Position numbers and translations under genes: made by a program
Source of the DNA: JBAIYU01 sp036763085
GTDB lineage: Bacteria > Bacillota > Negativicutes > DSM-1736 > Dendrosporobacteraceae
Direction of reading: 5' to 3'
NCBI RefSeq assembly: GCF_036763085.1
Contig: NZ_JBAIYU010000007.1
Location: 262,169-326,168, forward strand
DNA length: 64,000 bases
Shown: positions 15,875 to 24,623 of the stretch, piece after piece
Layout of the letters: each line of letters begins with the position of its first letter
How positions within the stretch are numbered: the stretch's first letter is position 1
The notes under the pieces: generated by a model
What the model saw: only the letters and a program-made list of their open reading frames with translations
Database searches by the model: none
What the model was told of the DNA's origin: nothing

Positions 15875-15992
15875 TAAAAAAGACCTAGTCTCCTTCTAGA
15901 GACAAGGTCTTGCTTGCAAGTTCATTGCCAGCATAGCCGGGGTTTACACCCGTAGTGACGACTAATGCTGTACAGCTACTCCCCTTGTAGGA
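15875..15992 (-). ncRNA. yybP-ykoY manganese riboswitch with terminator
   Basis: Read on the minus strand: GGGGAGTAG (15984-15976) followed by TCGTCACTACGGG, then CCCCGGCTATG and GGCAA, the conserved pieces of the two-legged Mn2+ aptamer. A terminator hairpin (15881-15892 with 15899-15910, 10 of 12 pairs) and T-run follow, fitting transcriptional control in which Mn2+ prevents termination. The downstream genes are terC and htpX. Confidence 0.85.
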
Positions 15993-16010
15993 ATAATTTA
16001 ATTTGATATA

Positions 16011-16039
16011 AGTGTAACACAAATATTTATAACCGTCAA
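16011..16039 (-). promoter_or_regulatory. Promoter of the riboswitch-terC-htpX unit
   Basis: Minus-strand -35 TTGACG (16039-16034), 17-bp spacer, -10 TACACT (16016-16011), starting the transcript just before the aptamer. It overlaps the stop codon of the LysR gene. Confidence 0.6.
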
Positions 16040-16935
16040 CTTCTCAAATCAAATTTTACATTAAAGCGGCTGCTTGTAAACTTGAGCCATTCACGGGCGG
16101 CGAAGGATAAATATTTATCTTTGCGCCAGATAATCGCCAGGTTCCAAGGAATTTCCGGCTCAAGTGATAGTAGTTTAATACGTTTTGGTGAAAGTTCCTT
16201 GGCGATGGTATCAGGGAGCAACGCTATTCCCAGTTTGGCCGCAACCATTTCAGCGATAAAGTCCCATTGTGAACTTTCGCAGACAATTTTTGGGTAGAAG
16301 CCATTTTCGTTACAGCGTTCTAAAATGCGGTCACGGATAGTAAAATCCTCGCGAAATAAAACAAAAGGATCTTTTCTTAACTCGGAAAAATGGGCGGTAT
16401 CTTTATCTGCTAGATGGTGGCTTGGATGAACTATTAGCTTTAGTGGTTCTTTTACAAAAGCAAACATATTGAACAATTCTTCTTTTACAGGAAGAGCAAC
16501 AACGCCAATATCAAGACTTCCGTCTTCTACACCATGTTCAATCTGTTTAGAGCCTACCTCGATTAGTTTTAAAGTAATCTGAGGATATAAATGATTAAAC
16601 TCGCCGATGATACTAGGAAAAAAACTTACTCCTACCATAGGAGGGAGACCAATAATAATATTACCTTTTTTAAGGTTTATAACATCAGATAACTCTGAAG
16701 TTAAATTATGAAAAGAATGGACAATTTGCTGTGCTTGCCTAAGAACAGCTTTCCCTGCATCAGTTAGCTCGGCCTGCTTAGCATTGCGGTTAAATAGGGT
16801 GACATCAAGCTCTTCTTCAAGGATTTTTACCATTTTGCTTATTGAGGGCTGAGTTATATGAAGTGCTTGAGCTGCTTTAGTAAAACTACGGTGTCGGGCA
16901 ACTTCAATAAAATAGGTTAGGTGTCTAACGTCCAT
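16036..16935 (-). CDS. LysR-family transcriptional regulator
   Basis: 299 residues: N-terminal winged helix with the LysR signature (FTKAAQALHITQPSISKMVKILEEEL, in part about 18-43) and a two-lobed effector domain (about 90-290). Regulators of this type are tetramers that usually act on a divergent gene; the divergent neighbour here is the biotin operon, 282 bp away, but that operon already has a BirA box. The target and effector are therefore open. Confidence 0.88.
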   Translation of the reverse strand: MDVRHLTYFIEVARHRSFTKAAQALHITQPSISKMVKILEEELDVTLFNRNAKQAELTDAGKAVLRQAQQIVHSFHNLTSELSDVINLKKGNIIIGLPPMVGVSFFPSIIGEFNHLYPQITLKLIEVGSKQIEHGVEDGSLDIGVVALPVKEELFNMFAFVKEPLKLIVHPSHHLADKDTAHFSELRKDPFVLFREDFTIRDRILERCNENGFYPKIVCESSQWDFIAEMVAAKLGIALLPDTIAKELSPKRIKLLSLEPEIPWNLAIIWRKDKYLSFAAREWLKFTSSRFNVKFDLRS

Positions 16936-17081
16936 TGGTCCAGCTCCTTATATTAAAGAACATAATACAAGCTATAACTAATAACTGTTATGATAACATA
17001 TTTTAACCCATTCCTAAAAGGAATAATTGTAATTATCTCAAGGAATTTTTATTAGTTCAGAGATAAAACCGAGTCTTTATA

Positions 17082-17148
17082 TTTACTCGAAGTTGCAGTT
17101 AGTATATAATTAGCATTGTTAACAGAGGTAAAATGAGCTGTTAACAAT
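17082..17148 (+). promoter_or_regulatory. Promoter and BirA operator of the biotin operon
   Basis: -35 TTTACT (17082-17087), 17 bp, -10 TATAAT (17105-17110). Downstream lie ATTGTTAAC (17115-17123) and GTTAACAAT (17140-17148), perfect 9-bp arms with a 16-bp spacer, the classical BirA box. It covers the transcription start, so biotinyl-AMP-loaded BirA would repress the operon. birA is not in the window. Confidence 0.88.
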
Positions 17149-17217
17149 TTTTTAGCCTATAGCGTCAACTAAAAATACCCAAGTGGTTAACATACTAAAA
17201 TCAAAGGAGCTAATAAA

Positions 17218-18219
17218 ATGAAATATGTAGATCTTATAATTGAGTTAGGGAACAAAGTTTTAGCTGGAAATCAAGTTACAATGGATGAAGCACTTAAATT
17301 GGCCCAAACGCCGGATAAAGACTTGCCTTTTTTAATGGCAATGGCTGATAAGATTCGTCAGAAATTTGTCGGTGATGAGGTTGATTTGTGTTCCATTGTA
17401 AATGGTCGATCCGGAATGTGTTCGGAAAACTGTACATTCTGCGCTCAATCCGCTCATCATAAAGCCGATGTTAAGGTATATCCGCTAATGTCTGATGACG
17501 AATTAGTTGCGGCCGCTAAGCAAGCAGAAGCTGGGGGAGCGCTTCGTTTTGCGATTGTTACCAGCGGCCGGGGAATGGAACGTGATAAAGAGTTTCCTCT
17601 AATACTTAAAGCACTTAAGCGGATTTTAGAAGAAACAAAACTAAAGGTTTGCTGTTCGTTAGGCACCTTGTCACTTGAGAATGCCAAAGCATTAAAAGAG
17701 GCAGGCGTTTCGCGCTATCATCACAATGTAGAAACGAGCCGCAGTTACTATTCATCTATTTGTACTACTCATACATATGAAGATCGCGCAAATACTGTCC
17801 GTAACGCACATGCAGCTGGGTTGGAAGTATGTTCGGGCGGTATTATTGGCTTAGGCGAAACCATGCAGCAAAGGTTAGAAATGGCTTTTGAAGTCAAGGA
17901 ATTAGGAGTACACTCTGTACCTTTAAATATACTAAATCCAATAAAGGGAACTCTTTTGGAAAATCAAGCCGCAATACCACCGAGAGAACTTTTAAAGACA
18001 TTTGCATTGTTTAGATTTATATTGCATGACCGTGGGCTAAGAACAGCAGGCGGTCGCGAAGTCAATCTACGGGATTTACAATCACTTGGTTTAATGAGTG
18101 GTATAAATGGTATGTTAATTGGCGGATATCTGACAACTGGCGGGCGTAACTGTGATATGGATGTAGCCATGATAAGTGATATGGGATTGCGTCCGCTATC
18201 GGCTAAAAATATCAATTAG
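17218..18219 (+). CDS. bioB: Biotin synthase BioB
   Basis: 333 residues. Radical SAM cluster motif C68-x3-C72-x2-C75 in the context GMCSENCTFCAQSAHH, YHHNVETS, GGIIGLGE and the R/N residues near the C-terminal half (RTAGGREVNL) that bind the second [2Fe-2S] cluster. It inserts sulfur into dethiobiotin, the last step of the pathway. AAAGGAG precedes the ATG. First gene after the BirA-controlled promoter. Confidence 0.95.
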   Translation: MKYVDLIIELGNKVLAGNQVTMDEALKLAQTPDKDLPFLMAMADKIRQKFVGDEVDLCSIVNGRSGMCSENCTFCAQSAHHKADVKVYPLMSDDELVAAAKQAEAGGALRFAIVTSGRGMERDKEFPLILKALKRILEETKLKVCCSLGTLSLENAKALKEAGVSRYHHNVETSRSYYSSICTTHTYEDRANTVRNAHAAGLEVCSGGIIGLGETMQQRLEMAFEVKELGVHSVPLNILNPIKGTLLENQAAIPPRELLKTFALFRFILHDRGLRTAGGREVNLRDLQSLGLMSGINGMLIGGYLTTGGRNCDMDVAMISDMGLRPLSAKNIN

Positions 18220-18236
18220 GAGGTCTGACGGTAGTA

Positions 18237-18731
18237 ATGAATAGAACACGTTGGATAACGGAAATCGGACTGTTGGCGGCTCTTATTACTGTCACGGGTG
18301 CAGTTAAAATGCCTGGCCTTATACCTGGTACAGAATTTCAGCTTTCGGCACCACTAGCCGTGGCAATATGTGCAGTTTTCGGATTTACAAAGTATATAAC
18401 AGCCGGAATTTTATCAAGCTTAATCGGCTTAATCCTTGGTACTCAAAATTTGCTTAATGTATTTATAGCTATGGTGTTTCGCTTAAGTGTTGGCGGGATA
18501 TTGGGAGTATTAGGAACATCATGGCCAGTAGTTGTGGCAGCGGGGCCAATTGGTTCGGCTGTTGCTCGGCTAGCTATGGGAGGCCTTTTAGGAAAGGCAG
18601 TAATTCCGCTGCTCCTAGCCGCGCTGCCAGGTATGGTTTATACTGCGGTTGCTGCTTGGCCGTTGACAATTATGTTGAAAAAAGTAAAAACACAAACCGA
18701 GAAGGTGCTGGTAGATGCTTTACAGCGTTAG
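18237..18731 (+). CDS. Integral membrane protein of the biotin operon (ECF S-component-like)
   Basis: 164 residues and about five membrane helices, starting TRWITEIGLLAALITVTG and containing an alanine-rich core typical of small S-components of ECF vitamin transporters. It is shorter than BioY (about 190) and I cannot see BioY's characteristic segments with certainty. Its place between bioB and bioW, overlapping bioW by 17 nt, argues for import of biotin or of the BioW substrate pimelate. No ECF ATPase or T-component is adjacent, so it would use a shared module elsewhere. Function is inference. Confidence 0.6.
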   Translation: MNRTRWITEIGLLAALITVTGAVKMPGLIPGTEFQLSAPLAVAICAVFGFTKYITAGILSSLIGLILGTQNLLNVFIAMVFRLSVGGILGVLGTSWPVVVAAGPIGSAVARLAMGGLLGKAVIPLLLAALPGMVYTAVAAWPLTIMLKKVKTQTEKVLVDALQR

Positions 18732-19479
18732 AATGCGTGCTGCGCAAGGAGCCGCCCATGAGGCAGGCGGGCGGCATATTTCGGGGGCTGAGCGATTAGT
18801 CCCCAAAGAACTTGTAGCTGAAACAACCCAAGCAATGTTAGATCGGGCTTTTGAGCATAGCCGGGGTCAAGCAGATTTTATAAATATTACTGTAGAAAGC
18901 GTAGCTGCAGAATCTGTAAGATTACTGCAGCTTCTCCCTATTACTACTATTGATACTGATGATGTACCAAGTGGGCGGGCCGAAGCTAAACTGGTTCTAG
19001 CCAATAGTGGCGTTAGTGAGAAAGCGATTGAGGCTGGATTTGAAAAGCTATTAGCTTTAGAGGATAGCATGCGCGGCGCTATGCTGATTTGCGCTGAAAC
19101 CGGAATCAGGCTAGACTTAAGAGAAAACCGCGGCGTACGGGTATCTAGAATGGATATAGGCGATGATGCTGCATTTTCTAAATGGCTGGCAAGTCAGGGG
19201 TTTGGAAATTTACATATACGTGAAGCTATCGTATTAGCAACGAAAGTTGCAAACGCCCCAGGAATGGTTGCAGAAATATGCTGGTCTGATGATCCTGAGT
19301 ACACTGCCGGTTATGCTGCATCACTAGGTGGTTATATGAGATTTCCTAAATTAAAGGCTTACGGAAGTCCGCTGGGTGGAAGGGTGTTTTTTATAAAGCC
19401 TGGTACTAATATTGAAGCTTTGATCGAATATCTAGAAAATCAGCCGGTGTTGGTTATTAATGGCGAGGAGGCCGGTTAA
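18715..19479 (+). CDS. bioW: 6-carboxyhexanoate-CoA ligase (pimeloyl-CoA synthetase) BioW
   Basis: 254 residues with the family start MLYSVRMRAAQ, HISGAERLV, DDVPSGRAEAKLV and RVSRMDIG segments. BioW activates pimelate with ATP and CoA, giving the first committed precursor. Its presence, with no bioC or bioH in the operon, indicates a pimelate-dependent route as in Bacillus. It overlaps the membrane protein by 17 nt and bioF by 1 nt (TAATG). Confidence 0.93.
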   Translation: MLYSVRMRAAQGAAHEAGGRHISGAERLVPKELVAETTQAMLDRAFEHSRGQADFINITVESVAAESVRLLQLLPITTIDTDDVPSGRAEAKLVLANSGVSEKAIEAGFEKLLALEDSMRGAMLICAETGIRLDLRENRGVRVSRMDIGDDAAFSKWLASQGFGNLHIREAIVLATKVANAPGMVAEICWSDDPEYTAGYAASLGGYMRFPKLKAYGSPLGGRVFFIKPGTNIEALIEYLENQPVLVINGEEAG

Positions 19480-20654
19480 TGGAGTTTCTAAAAAAATATT
19501 TGTCTGAAGTTAAGAAGCTGGATTTATATCGTCAGACAAATACCTATATTCCTACCGATGCAACTCATGTGAAGTTCGAAAACAAAACATTCTTAATGTT
19601 GGCATCTAATAATTATCTTGGCTTAACGCATCACGCCTGTGTAAAGCAAGCGGCAATCGATGCTGTTCAAATGTATGGTACAGGATCAGGCGGTGCCAGG
19701 CTAACTACTGGATCTCACCCTCTTTATGCTGAATTAGAGCAAGAAATAGCTCGCTTTAAGGGTACAGAGGCTGCCCTTGTCTTTAATACAGGGTATATGG
19801 CTAATATTGGGGTTATTAGTGCACTGATGAACTCTCAGGACGTAATTTTTAGTGACGAGCTAAATCACGCCAGCATTATCGACGGCTGTCGTTTATCTAA
19901 GGCTACGACTGTAGTATTCAGACATTCGGATATCAATCATCTAGAAGATCTTTTGGCTAAAACCACTTGTCACGGACGAAAACTTATTGTAGTTGACGGT
20001 GTCTTTAGTATGGACGGAGATATTGCTCCACTTAAGGATATTGTTGAGCTGGCTGAAAAATATGACGCAATGGTTATGGTAGATGACGCACATGCAACAG
20101 GTGTTCTTGGAAATGGTCGGGGAACGGCTGCTCATTTTGGACTAAAAGATCGTGTACATATACAAATGGGTACCTTAAGTAAAGCCCTCGGTTCAGAAGG
20201 CGGCTATGTTGCTGGCAGCAGGTGCCTTATCGAGTATCTTATAAACAAGGCCCGCAGTTATATTTTTTCTACGGCTTTAGCGCCAGCAACAATTGCCGCC
20301 GCTAAAGCAGCACTCAAAGTGGTTGCTGATAATCCTGAAATTGTTGATAGACTAAACCAAAACGCGGATATAATGCGCAGTGGTTTACGGGTTGCTGGTC
20401 TTAAGGTAGATACAGGTGAGACTCCAATTATTCCGGTGATTGTCGGTGATGCGGGAGCAGCTGTCGAGCTCGCTAAAGAGCTTAGAAATGAAGGACTTAT
20501 TATAGCAGCAATAAGGCCGCCTACTGTACCTGTAGGCGAAAGCAGGCTGAGAATTACAGTATCGGCAGCACACAAGCCAGAAGAGCTCGAACAGGCGACT
20601 ATGAAAATTGCTGCCGCAGCACAGCGGCTAGGATTATTAAGGGGTGAAAGATAG
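19479..20654 (+). CDS. bioF: 8-amino-7-oxononanoate synthase BioF
   Basis: 391 residues, alpha-oxoamine synthase family, fold type I PLP enzyme. Visible motifs: NNYLGL, GTGSGGARLTTGS, FNTGYMAN, DDAHATGVLG and the PLP lysine in GTLSKALGSEGG. Condenses pimeloyl-CoA and alanine. Start overlaps the bioW stop, end overlaps the bioD start (TAGTG), so the operon is tightly translationally coupled. Confidence 0.94.
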   Translation: MEFLKKYLSEVKKLDLYRQTNTYIPTDATHVKFENKTFLMLASNNYLGLTHHACVKQAAIDAVQMYGTGSGGARLTTGSHPLYAELEQEIARFKGTEAALVFNTGYMANIGVISALMNSQDVIFSDELNHASIIDGCRLSKATTVVFRHSDINHLEDLLAKTTCHGRKLIVVDGVFSMDGDIAPLKDIVELAEKYDAMVMVDDAHATGVLGNGRGTAAHFGLKDRVHIQMGTLSKALGSEGGYVAGSRCLIEYLINKARSYIFSTALAPATIAAAKAALKVVADNPEIVDRLNQNADIMRSGLRVAGLKVDTGETPIIPVIVGDAGAAVELAKELRNEGLIIAAIRPPTVPVGESRLRITVSAAHKPEELEQATMKIAAAAQRLGLLRGER

Positions 20655-21388
20655 TGCAAGGCATATTTATAACAGCAACAGATACAGAAGTAGGTAAAAC
20701 GGTTATTACGGGAGCGATTGCTGCGGCATTAAAAGCCCGCGGCCTTAATATAGGAGTGGTAAAGCCACTTGCCTCTGGCGGGTTTACCGATAATAATGGA
20801 CAACTAGTCGCCGAGGATGCAACTTTTCTTATGAAAGCTGCTGGAATTAATGAGGATAAAAGAGCATTAGTAAACACCGTTTGCTTGCAGCTTGCGTTGA
20901 CACCGGCAGTTGCCGCTGTACAGGCTGGTATCACTATTGATATGCCTGAAGTTATCTCTAACTGCCGTTTAGCAGGCAACGAGTTTGATAGAGTAATTAT
21001 TGAGGGAGTTGGCGGAATAACGGCTCCATTATGGGAAGATTACCTAGTCGCCGATATGATTGTTGAATTGAATTTACCTGCAATCATAGTCGCTAGACCA
21101 AACTTAGGAACAATCAACCATACTGTTTTAACAGCCGAGTATGCTAAGCAAAGAGGAATAAAAGTAGCAGGTATTATAATTAATAAATGGGATGAACAAA
21201 ATGCTGGGGTGTTGGAACATAGCAATATTGCATATATAGAGAGACTAACCAAGCTTCCCATTTTAGGCAAATTCCCTGCTTCAGAAACAATCAGTGTGCC
21301 TGATGCCCGTGTTGAAGGCCTAGCTGAATTAGCTGAGAAGTATATAGATATTGATAGGCTGATAAAGGCAATGGAGGTTAGTGTGTAA
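20654..21388 (+). CDS. bioD: Dethiobiotin synthetase BioD
   Basis: 244 residues. P-loop TATDTEVGKT (about 7-16), VVKPLASGG and IIEGVGGITAPL are diagnostic. Closes the ureido ring of biotin with ATP and CO2. Start is GTG, sharing a base with the bioF stop; ribosome site GGGGTGAAAG. Ends in TAATG shared with bioA. Confidence 0.94.
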   Translation: MQGIFITATDTEVGKTVITGAIAAALKARGLNIGVVKPLASGGFTDNNGQLVAEDATFLMKAAGINEDKRALVNTVCLQLALTPAVAAVQAGITIDMPEVISNCRLAGNEFDRVIIEGVGGITAPLWEDYLVADMIVELNLPAIIVARPNLGTINHTVLTAEYAKQRGIKVAGIIINKWDEQNAGVLEHSNIAYIERLTKLPILGKFPASETISVPDARVEGLAELAEKYIDIDRLIKAMEVSV

Positions 21389-22767
21389 TGAATATTTTCG
21401 AGGCAAAGGATAAGCAGTTTGTATGGCATCCGTTTACTCAGATGAAGGGATGGCTGGAGAATGATCAGACCGTTATAGCTGACGCTAAAGGTATTAAGCT
21501 GTTTGATACAGACGGAAAAGAATACTATGATGCTGTTTCGTCACTATGGGTAAATATTCATGGACACAGGCGAGCTGAAATTGACCAGGCCATAATTGAT
21601 CAGCTTGGCCGTGTCGCTCACAGTACTGCCCTTGGCTTGGCAAATATTCCAGCCTCGGAATTCGCCGAAAAGCTTGTAAAAGCAGCTCCGGCTGGATTAA
21701 ACAAGGTTTTTTACTCTGATGATGGTTCCACTGCTGTTGAAGTAGCAATCAAAATGGCTTTTCAATATTGGCAGCATAAAGGACAGCCTAAGAAAAACCG
21801 CTTTGTTGCGCTGGATCAAGCCTATCATGGCGACACTGTAGGAACGGTGAGTGTGGGCGGGATAGATTTATTTCACCGAGTTTTTAAACCACTGCTGTTT
21901 GAGCCTTTTCATATACCTGCGCCTTCTTGCTACCATTGTCAGCTTGCAGATGATCCTAAAAAGTGCAAACTAGCTTGCGTTCAGGCTTTAGAAAATTTGT
22001 TGGCCGAACATCATGATGAAATTGCCGCGCTGATTATTGAACCTTTGGTACAAGCTGCTGCGGGCATGCTCATGTCTCCCTCTGGATATTTGGCAAAAGT
22101 GCGTGAACTAACAAAGAAATATAATGTTCTGCTAATAGCCGACGAAGTTGCAACAGGCTTTGGCCGTACCGGAAAGATGTTTGCCTGTGACCATGAAGGA
22201 GTAAGCCCTGATTTAATGTGTCTTTCTAAAGGAATAACAGGCGGTTATCTACCTCTGGCCGCAACTCTAACTACTGATGAAATTTATAATGAATTTCTTG
22301 GTGATATGAAAGAGAAGCGGACTTTCTACCACGGTCACTCTTACACCGCTAATCAGCTAGGCTGTGCTGCTGCGCTAGCAAGCATAAAAATATTTGAAGA
22401 TGATAATGTTATTGCAGGATTAGAACCTAAAATCAAGGCAATTGCCGATAAACTAGCCTTAATAGGGCAGCATGATCATGTCGGCGATGCCCGCCAGTGT
22501 GGAATGATTGTTGGTATTGAACTTATGGAAGATAAGGTGGCCAAGAAGCCTTATCCTTGGGATCAGACTACTGGTGCGAAAGTGTGTATGAAAGCTAGAG
22601 AGTATGGTATCTTTATTCGTCCTGTTGGTGACGTTGTAGTTTTTATGCCGCCATTATGCAGCACTGTCGAAGAAATAAACCATATGCTTGACGTTGTATA
22701 TAAATCTATCGATGAGATAACCAGCCAAGGGAAAACAGCCGCAGGGGGCGGGGGAGCTCATTTTTAG
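21388..22767 (+). CDS. bioA: Adenosylmethionine-8-amino-7-oxononanoate aminotransferase BioA
   Basis: 459 residues, class III PLP aminotransferase: WHPFTQMKGW at the N-terminus, YSDDGSTAVEVAIKMA, YHGDTVG, DEVATGFGRTGKMF and the PLP lysine in LSKGITGG. Uses SAM (or lysine in the Bacillus type, not distinguishable here) as amino donor to make 7,8-diaminopelargonate. Last gene of the operon; the C-terminus ends in a short Gly-rich tail, and a strong terminator follows. Confidence 0.93.
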   Translation: MNIFEAKDKQFVWHPFTQMKGWLENDQTVIADAKGIKLFDTDGKEYYDAVSSLWVNIHGHRRAEIDQAIIDQLGRVAHSTALGLANIPASEFAEKLVKAAPAGLNKVFYSDDGSTAVEVAIKMAFQYWQHKGQPKKNRFVALDQAYHGDTVGTVSVGGIDLFHRVFKPLLFEPFHIPAPSCYHCQLADDPKKCKLACVQALENLLAEHHDEIAALIIEPLVQAAAGMLMSPSGYLAKVRELTKKYNVLLIADEVATGFGRTGKMFACDHEGVSPDLMCLSKGITGGYLPLAATLTTDEIYNEFLGDMKEKRTFYHGHSYTANQLGCAAALASIKIFEDDNVIAGLEPKIKAIADKLALIGQHDHVGDARQCGMIVGIELMEDKVAKKPYPWDQTTGAKVCMKAREYGIFIRPVGDVVVFMPPLCSTVEEINHMLDVVYKSIDEITSQGKTAAGGGGAHF

Positions 22768-22839
22768 TAGTTTCTTAGAACTAAGTTTAATAAGGATGGA
22801 AAAGAACTTTTGCCGAGTAAGAGAAAAGTTTCTGAGATA

Positions 22840-22880
22840 AAAATGAAAGCATCTGAACGTTGTTCAGATGCTTTCATTTT
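22840..22880. terminator. Bidirectional terminator
   Basis: 19-bp perfect stem (22840-22858 with 22862-22880), 3-nt loop, T-run. Ends the biotin operon and the leftward radical SAM gene. Confidence 0.9.
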
Positions 22881-22881
22881 T

Positions 22882-24600
22882 TTATCGGATATTAGATTTA
22901 GCAACTTTCTGGCTATGCGCATTTATCTTAGCTACAATCTCTTTAATATAGTTTGATGAGCCGGTCATAATATCGATAAGAGAGCGCTGTTTAAACTTAA
23001 GCAGATCAATTTTCGAACCTTGACCAATGGCTGTTAACATCATCAAATATTCATCTGAAATTCCAAGTGGTATATGCATAGCTTCGACGGCCTTATGGAG
23101 CTTGCCTGTTTCATTAAGTATGCTGTACATATCTTGGCCATTTAACGAATAACCGAGTTTTGTCCAGGCATGGATTGGCTTATACATAGAATACTCGTAG
23201 TGCATCAAGTCTTTCACAAAAGTATCTGCCATTTGAAAGCCGAAAGAGGAAGCCTGGTCAAACCACTTAGTACCTGGAAGAACTCCGGGAGGGTTAATTA
23301 TAACTGTATCAGGAGATGTCTGTTCAATTAAATCAATGTTTTCACGGAATACATCTTCTAAAGTAACACTTTCGATAATTGGTGTTGGGTAAATAAGAGA
23401 TAAGCCGATATTGCAAGGCAGGCCTACGTGTTCGGACGCCAGCTTGATGCATTGGATGGTATCAACGATATTTTTTTTGGCAACTCCTTTGTTCATGACC
23501 TTTGTATTAATTAAATCATGTCCCGTTTCGCCTCCTAGAAATACAGCTCTTAAACCTGACCTAATCATTAAGCAATATGCTTCATAGGTCTCTCTTGTCA
23601 CATTACTTGCACGGATAAACATTGAATAATTAACAGCAATATTATCATCTAAAAGCATTCTAGCAATAGCTTTTCCGTGAAATATAGGAGTCTCAGAGCT
23701 GCTGAATCTGAAGAAGGAAATTCCTTTAGCATTCATTTTTAATATTTCTTCTTTTATATCTTCAACAGGCCTAGGGATATACTGCATGTTTTGCCTTGTA
23801 TGGGAGCAAAAGTTGCACTGATTCCAAGAGCAGCCAACACCATCTATTAAAGTATGAAAAAGTATTTTATCTTGCAGATCCGCATTATTGTATTCTGGAA
23901 TTGTAAATTTACTGATCATGTAATTGCTCTGCCCATTGTAGTTTCCTGTGCGTATCAGCCGGTTTTCACCGAGTCTATTGTAGACTAATTCCATAAAGTC
24001 TGTATGGTTTTTTGATGATCTTCGCATTTTAAGTAAACTTTCTAGTATCTCCTCCCCAGGTCCCATAATCACAAGATCAAATATGTCTGCCTCTAATACT
24101 TTTTCCCCATAAACTTTGACTTGTGGCCCTCCTGCTACAATAGTAGTCTCAGGGCTTAGCTCCTTAATTTTTTCTGCTAATTGGATGCTCCAAGTATAAG
24201 CATCTCCATTCCAAAGTTTTATTCCGACCATTGGGATTTTTTCATGCTGAATCTGGTTGACTATGGCAGTAATTAGATTATCCATGTGTTTTTTTCGATA
24301 AAATAAAGCTAAGCTCTGCAAAGGCCAAGTTAGGATAATGAATAATGCTGCTAATGGCTTCATTTTTGAATAGGCCTTAATCTGCAGCATAATAAAAAAA
24401 CGCAGAAACATTAAGCACCAAGAAGGTACGCCTTGTTCTGCGCCAGATATTCTTTGCTCATCATTAACGTGCACGTTAAAGCCTTTATTCTCCAAGTATG
24501 TCCTAATTATAGCCAGGCTATTTTCGAGTGCGGCGTCAGATACAATTCTTTGCCTAGGAGCAAAGCTATTAACTAAAAGCAACTCTATAGGTTTTTTCAT
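22882..24600 (-). CDS. B12-binding-type radical SAM protein, function unknown
   Basis: 572 residues from the ATG at 24600, chosen because GGGAGG lies 8 nt ahead (an upstream in-frame ATG at 24615 overlaps that site). Residues about 5-190 form a cobalamin-binding-like Rossmann region (IVAGGPQVKVYG, DLVIMGPGEEIL), interrupted by a hydrophobic stretch (about 61-100). The radical SAM core follows, with the less common spacing C257-x4-C262-x2-C265 in GCSWNQCNFC. Such enzymes methylate or rearrange unactivated carbons. No DxHxxG B12 motif is visible, so the cofactor may not bind. It is 23 nt downstream of the GNAT-cNMP gene, clearly one operon. Substrate unknown. Confidence 0.8.
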   Translation of the reverse strand: MKKPIELLLVNSFAPRQRIVSDAALENSLAIIRTYLENKGFNVHVNDEQRISGAEQGVPSWCLMFLRFFIMLQIKAYSKMKPLAALFIILTWPLQSLALFYRKKHMDNLITAIVNQIQHEKIPMVGIKLWNGDAYTWSIQLAEKIKELSPETTIVAGGPQVKVYGEKVLEADIFDLVIMGPGEEILESLLKMRRSSKNHTDFMELVYNRLGENRLIRTGNYNGQSNYMISKFTIPEYNNADLQDKILFHTLIDGVGCSWNQCNFCSHTRQNMQYIPRPVEDIKEEILKMNAKGISFFRFSSSETPIFHGKAIARMLLDDNIAVNYSMFIRASNVTRETYEAYCLMIRSGLRAVFLGGETGHDLINTKVMNKGVAKKNIVDTIQCIKLASEHVGLPCNIGLSLIYPTPIIESVTLEDVFRENIDLIEQTSPDTVIINPPGVLPGTKWFDQASSFGFQMADTFVKDLMHYEYSMYKPIHAWTKLGYSLNGQDMYSILNETGKLHKAVEAMHIPLGISDEYLMMLTAIGQGSKIDLLKFKQRSLIDIMTGSSNYIKEIVAKINAHSQKVAKSNIR

Positions 24601-24623
24601 ATTAGTTCCTCCCATTTTTTAGT

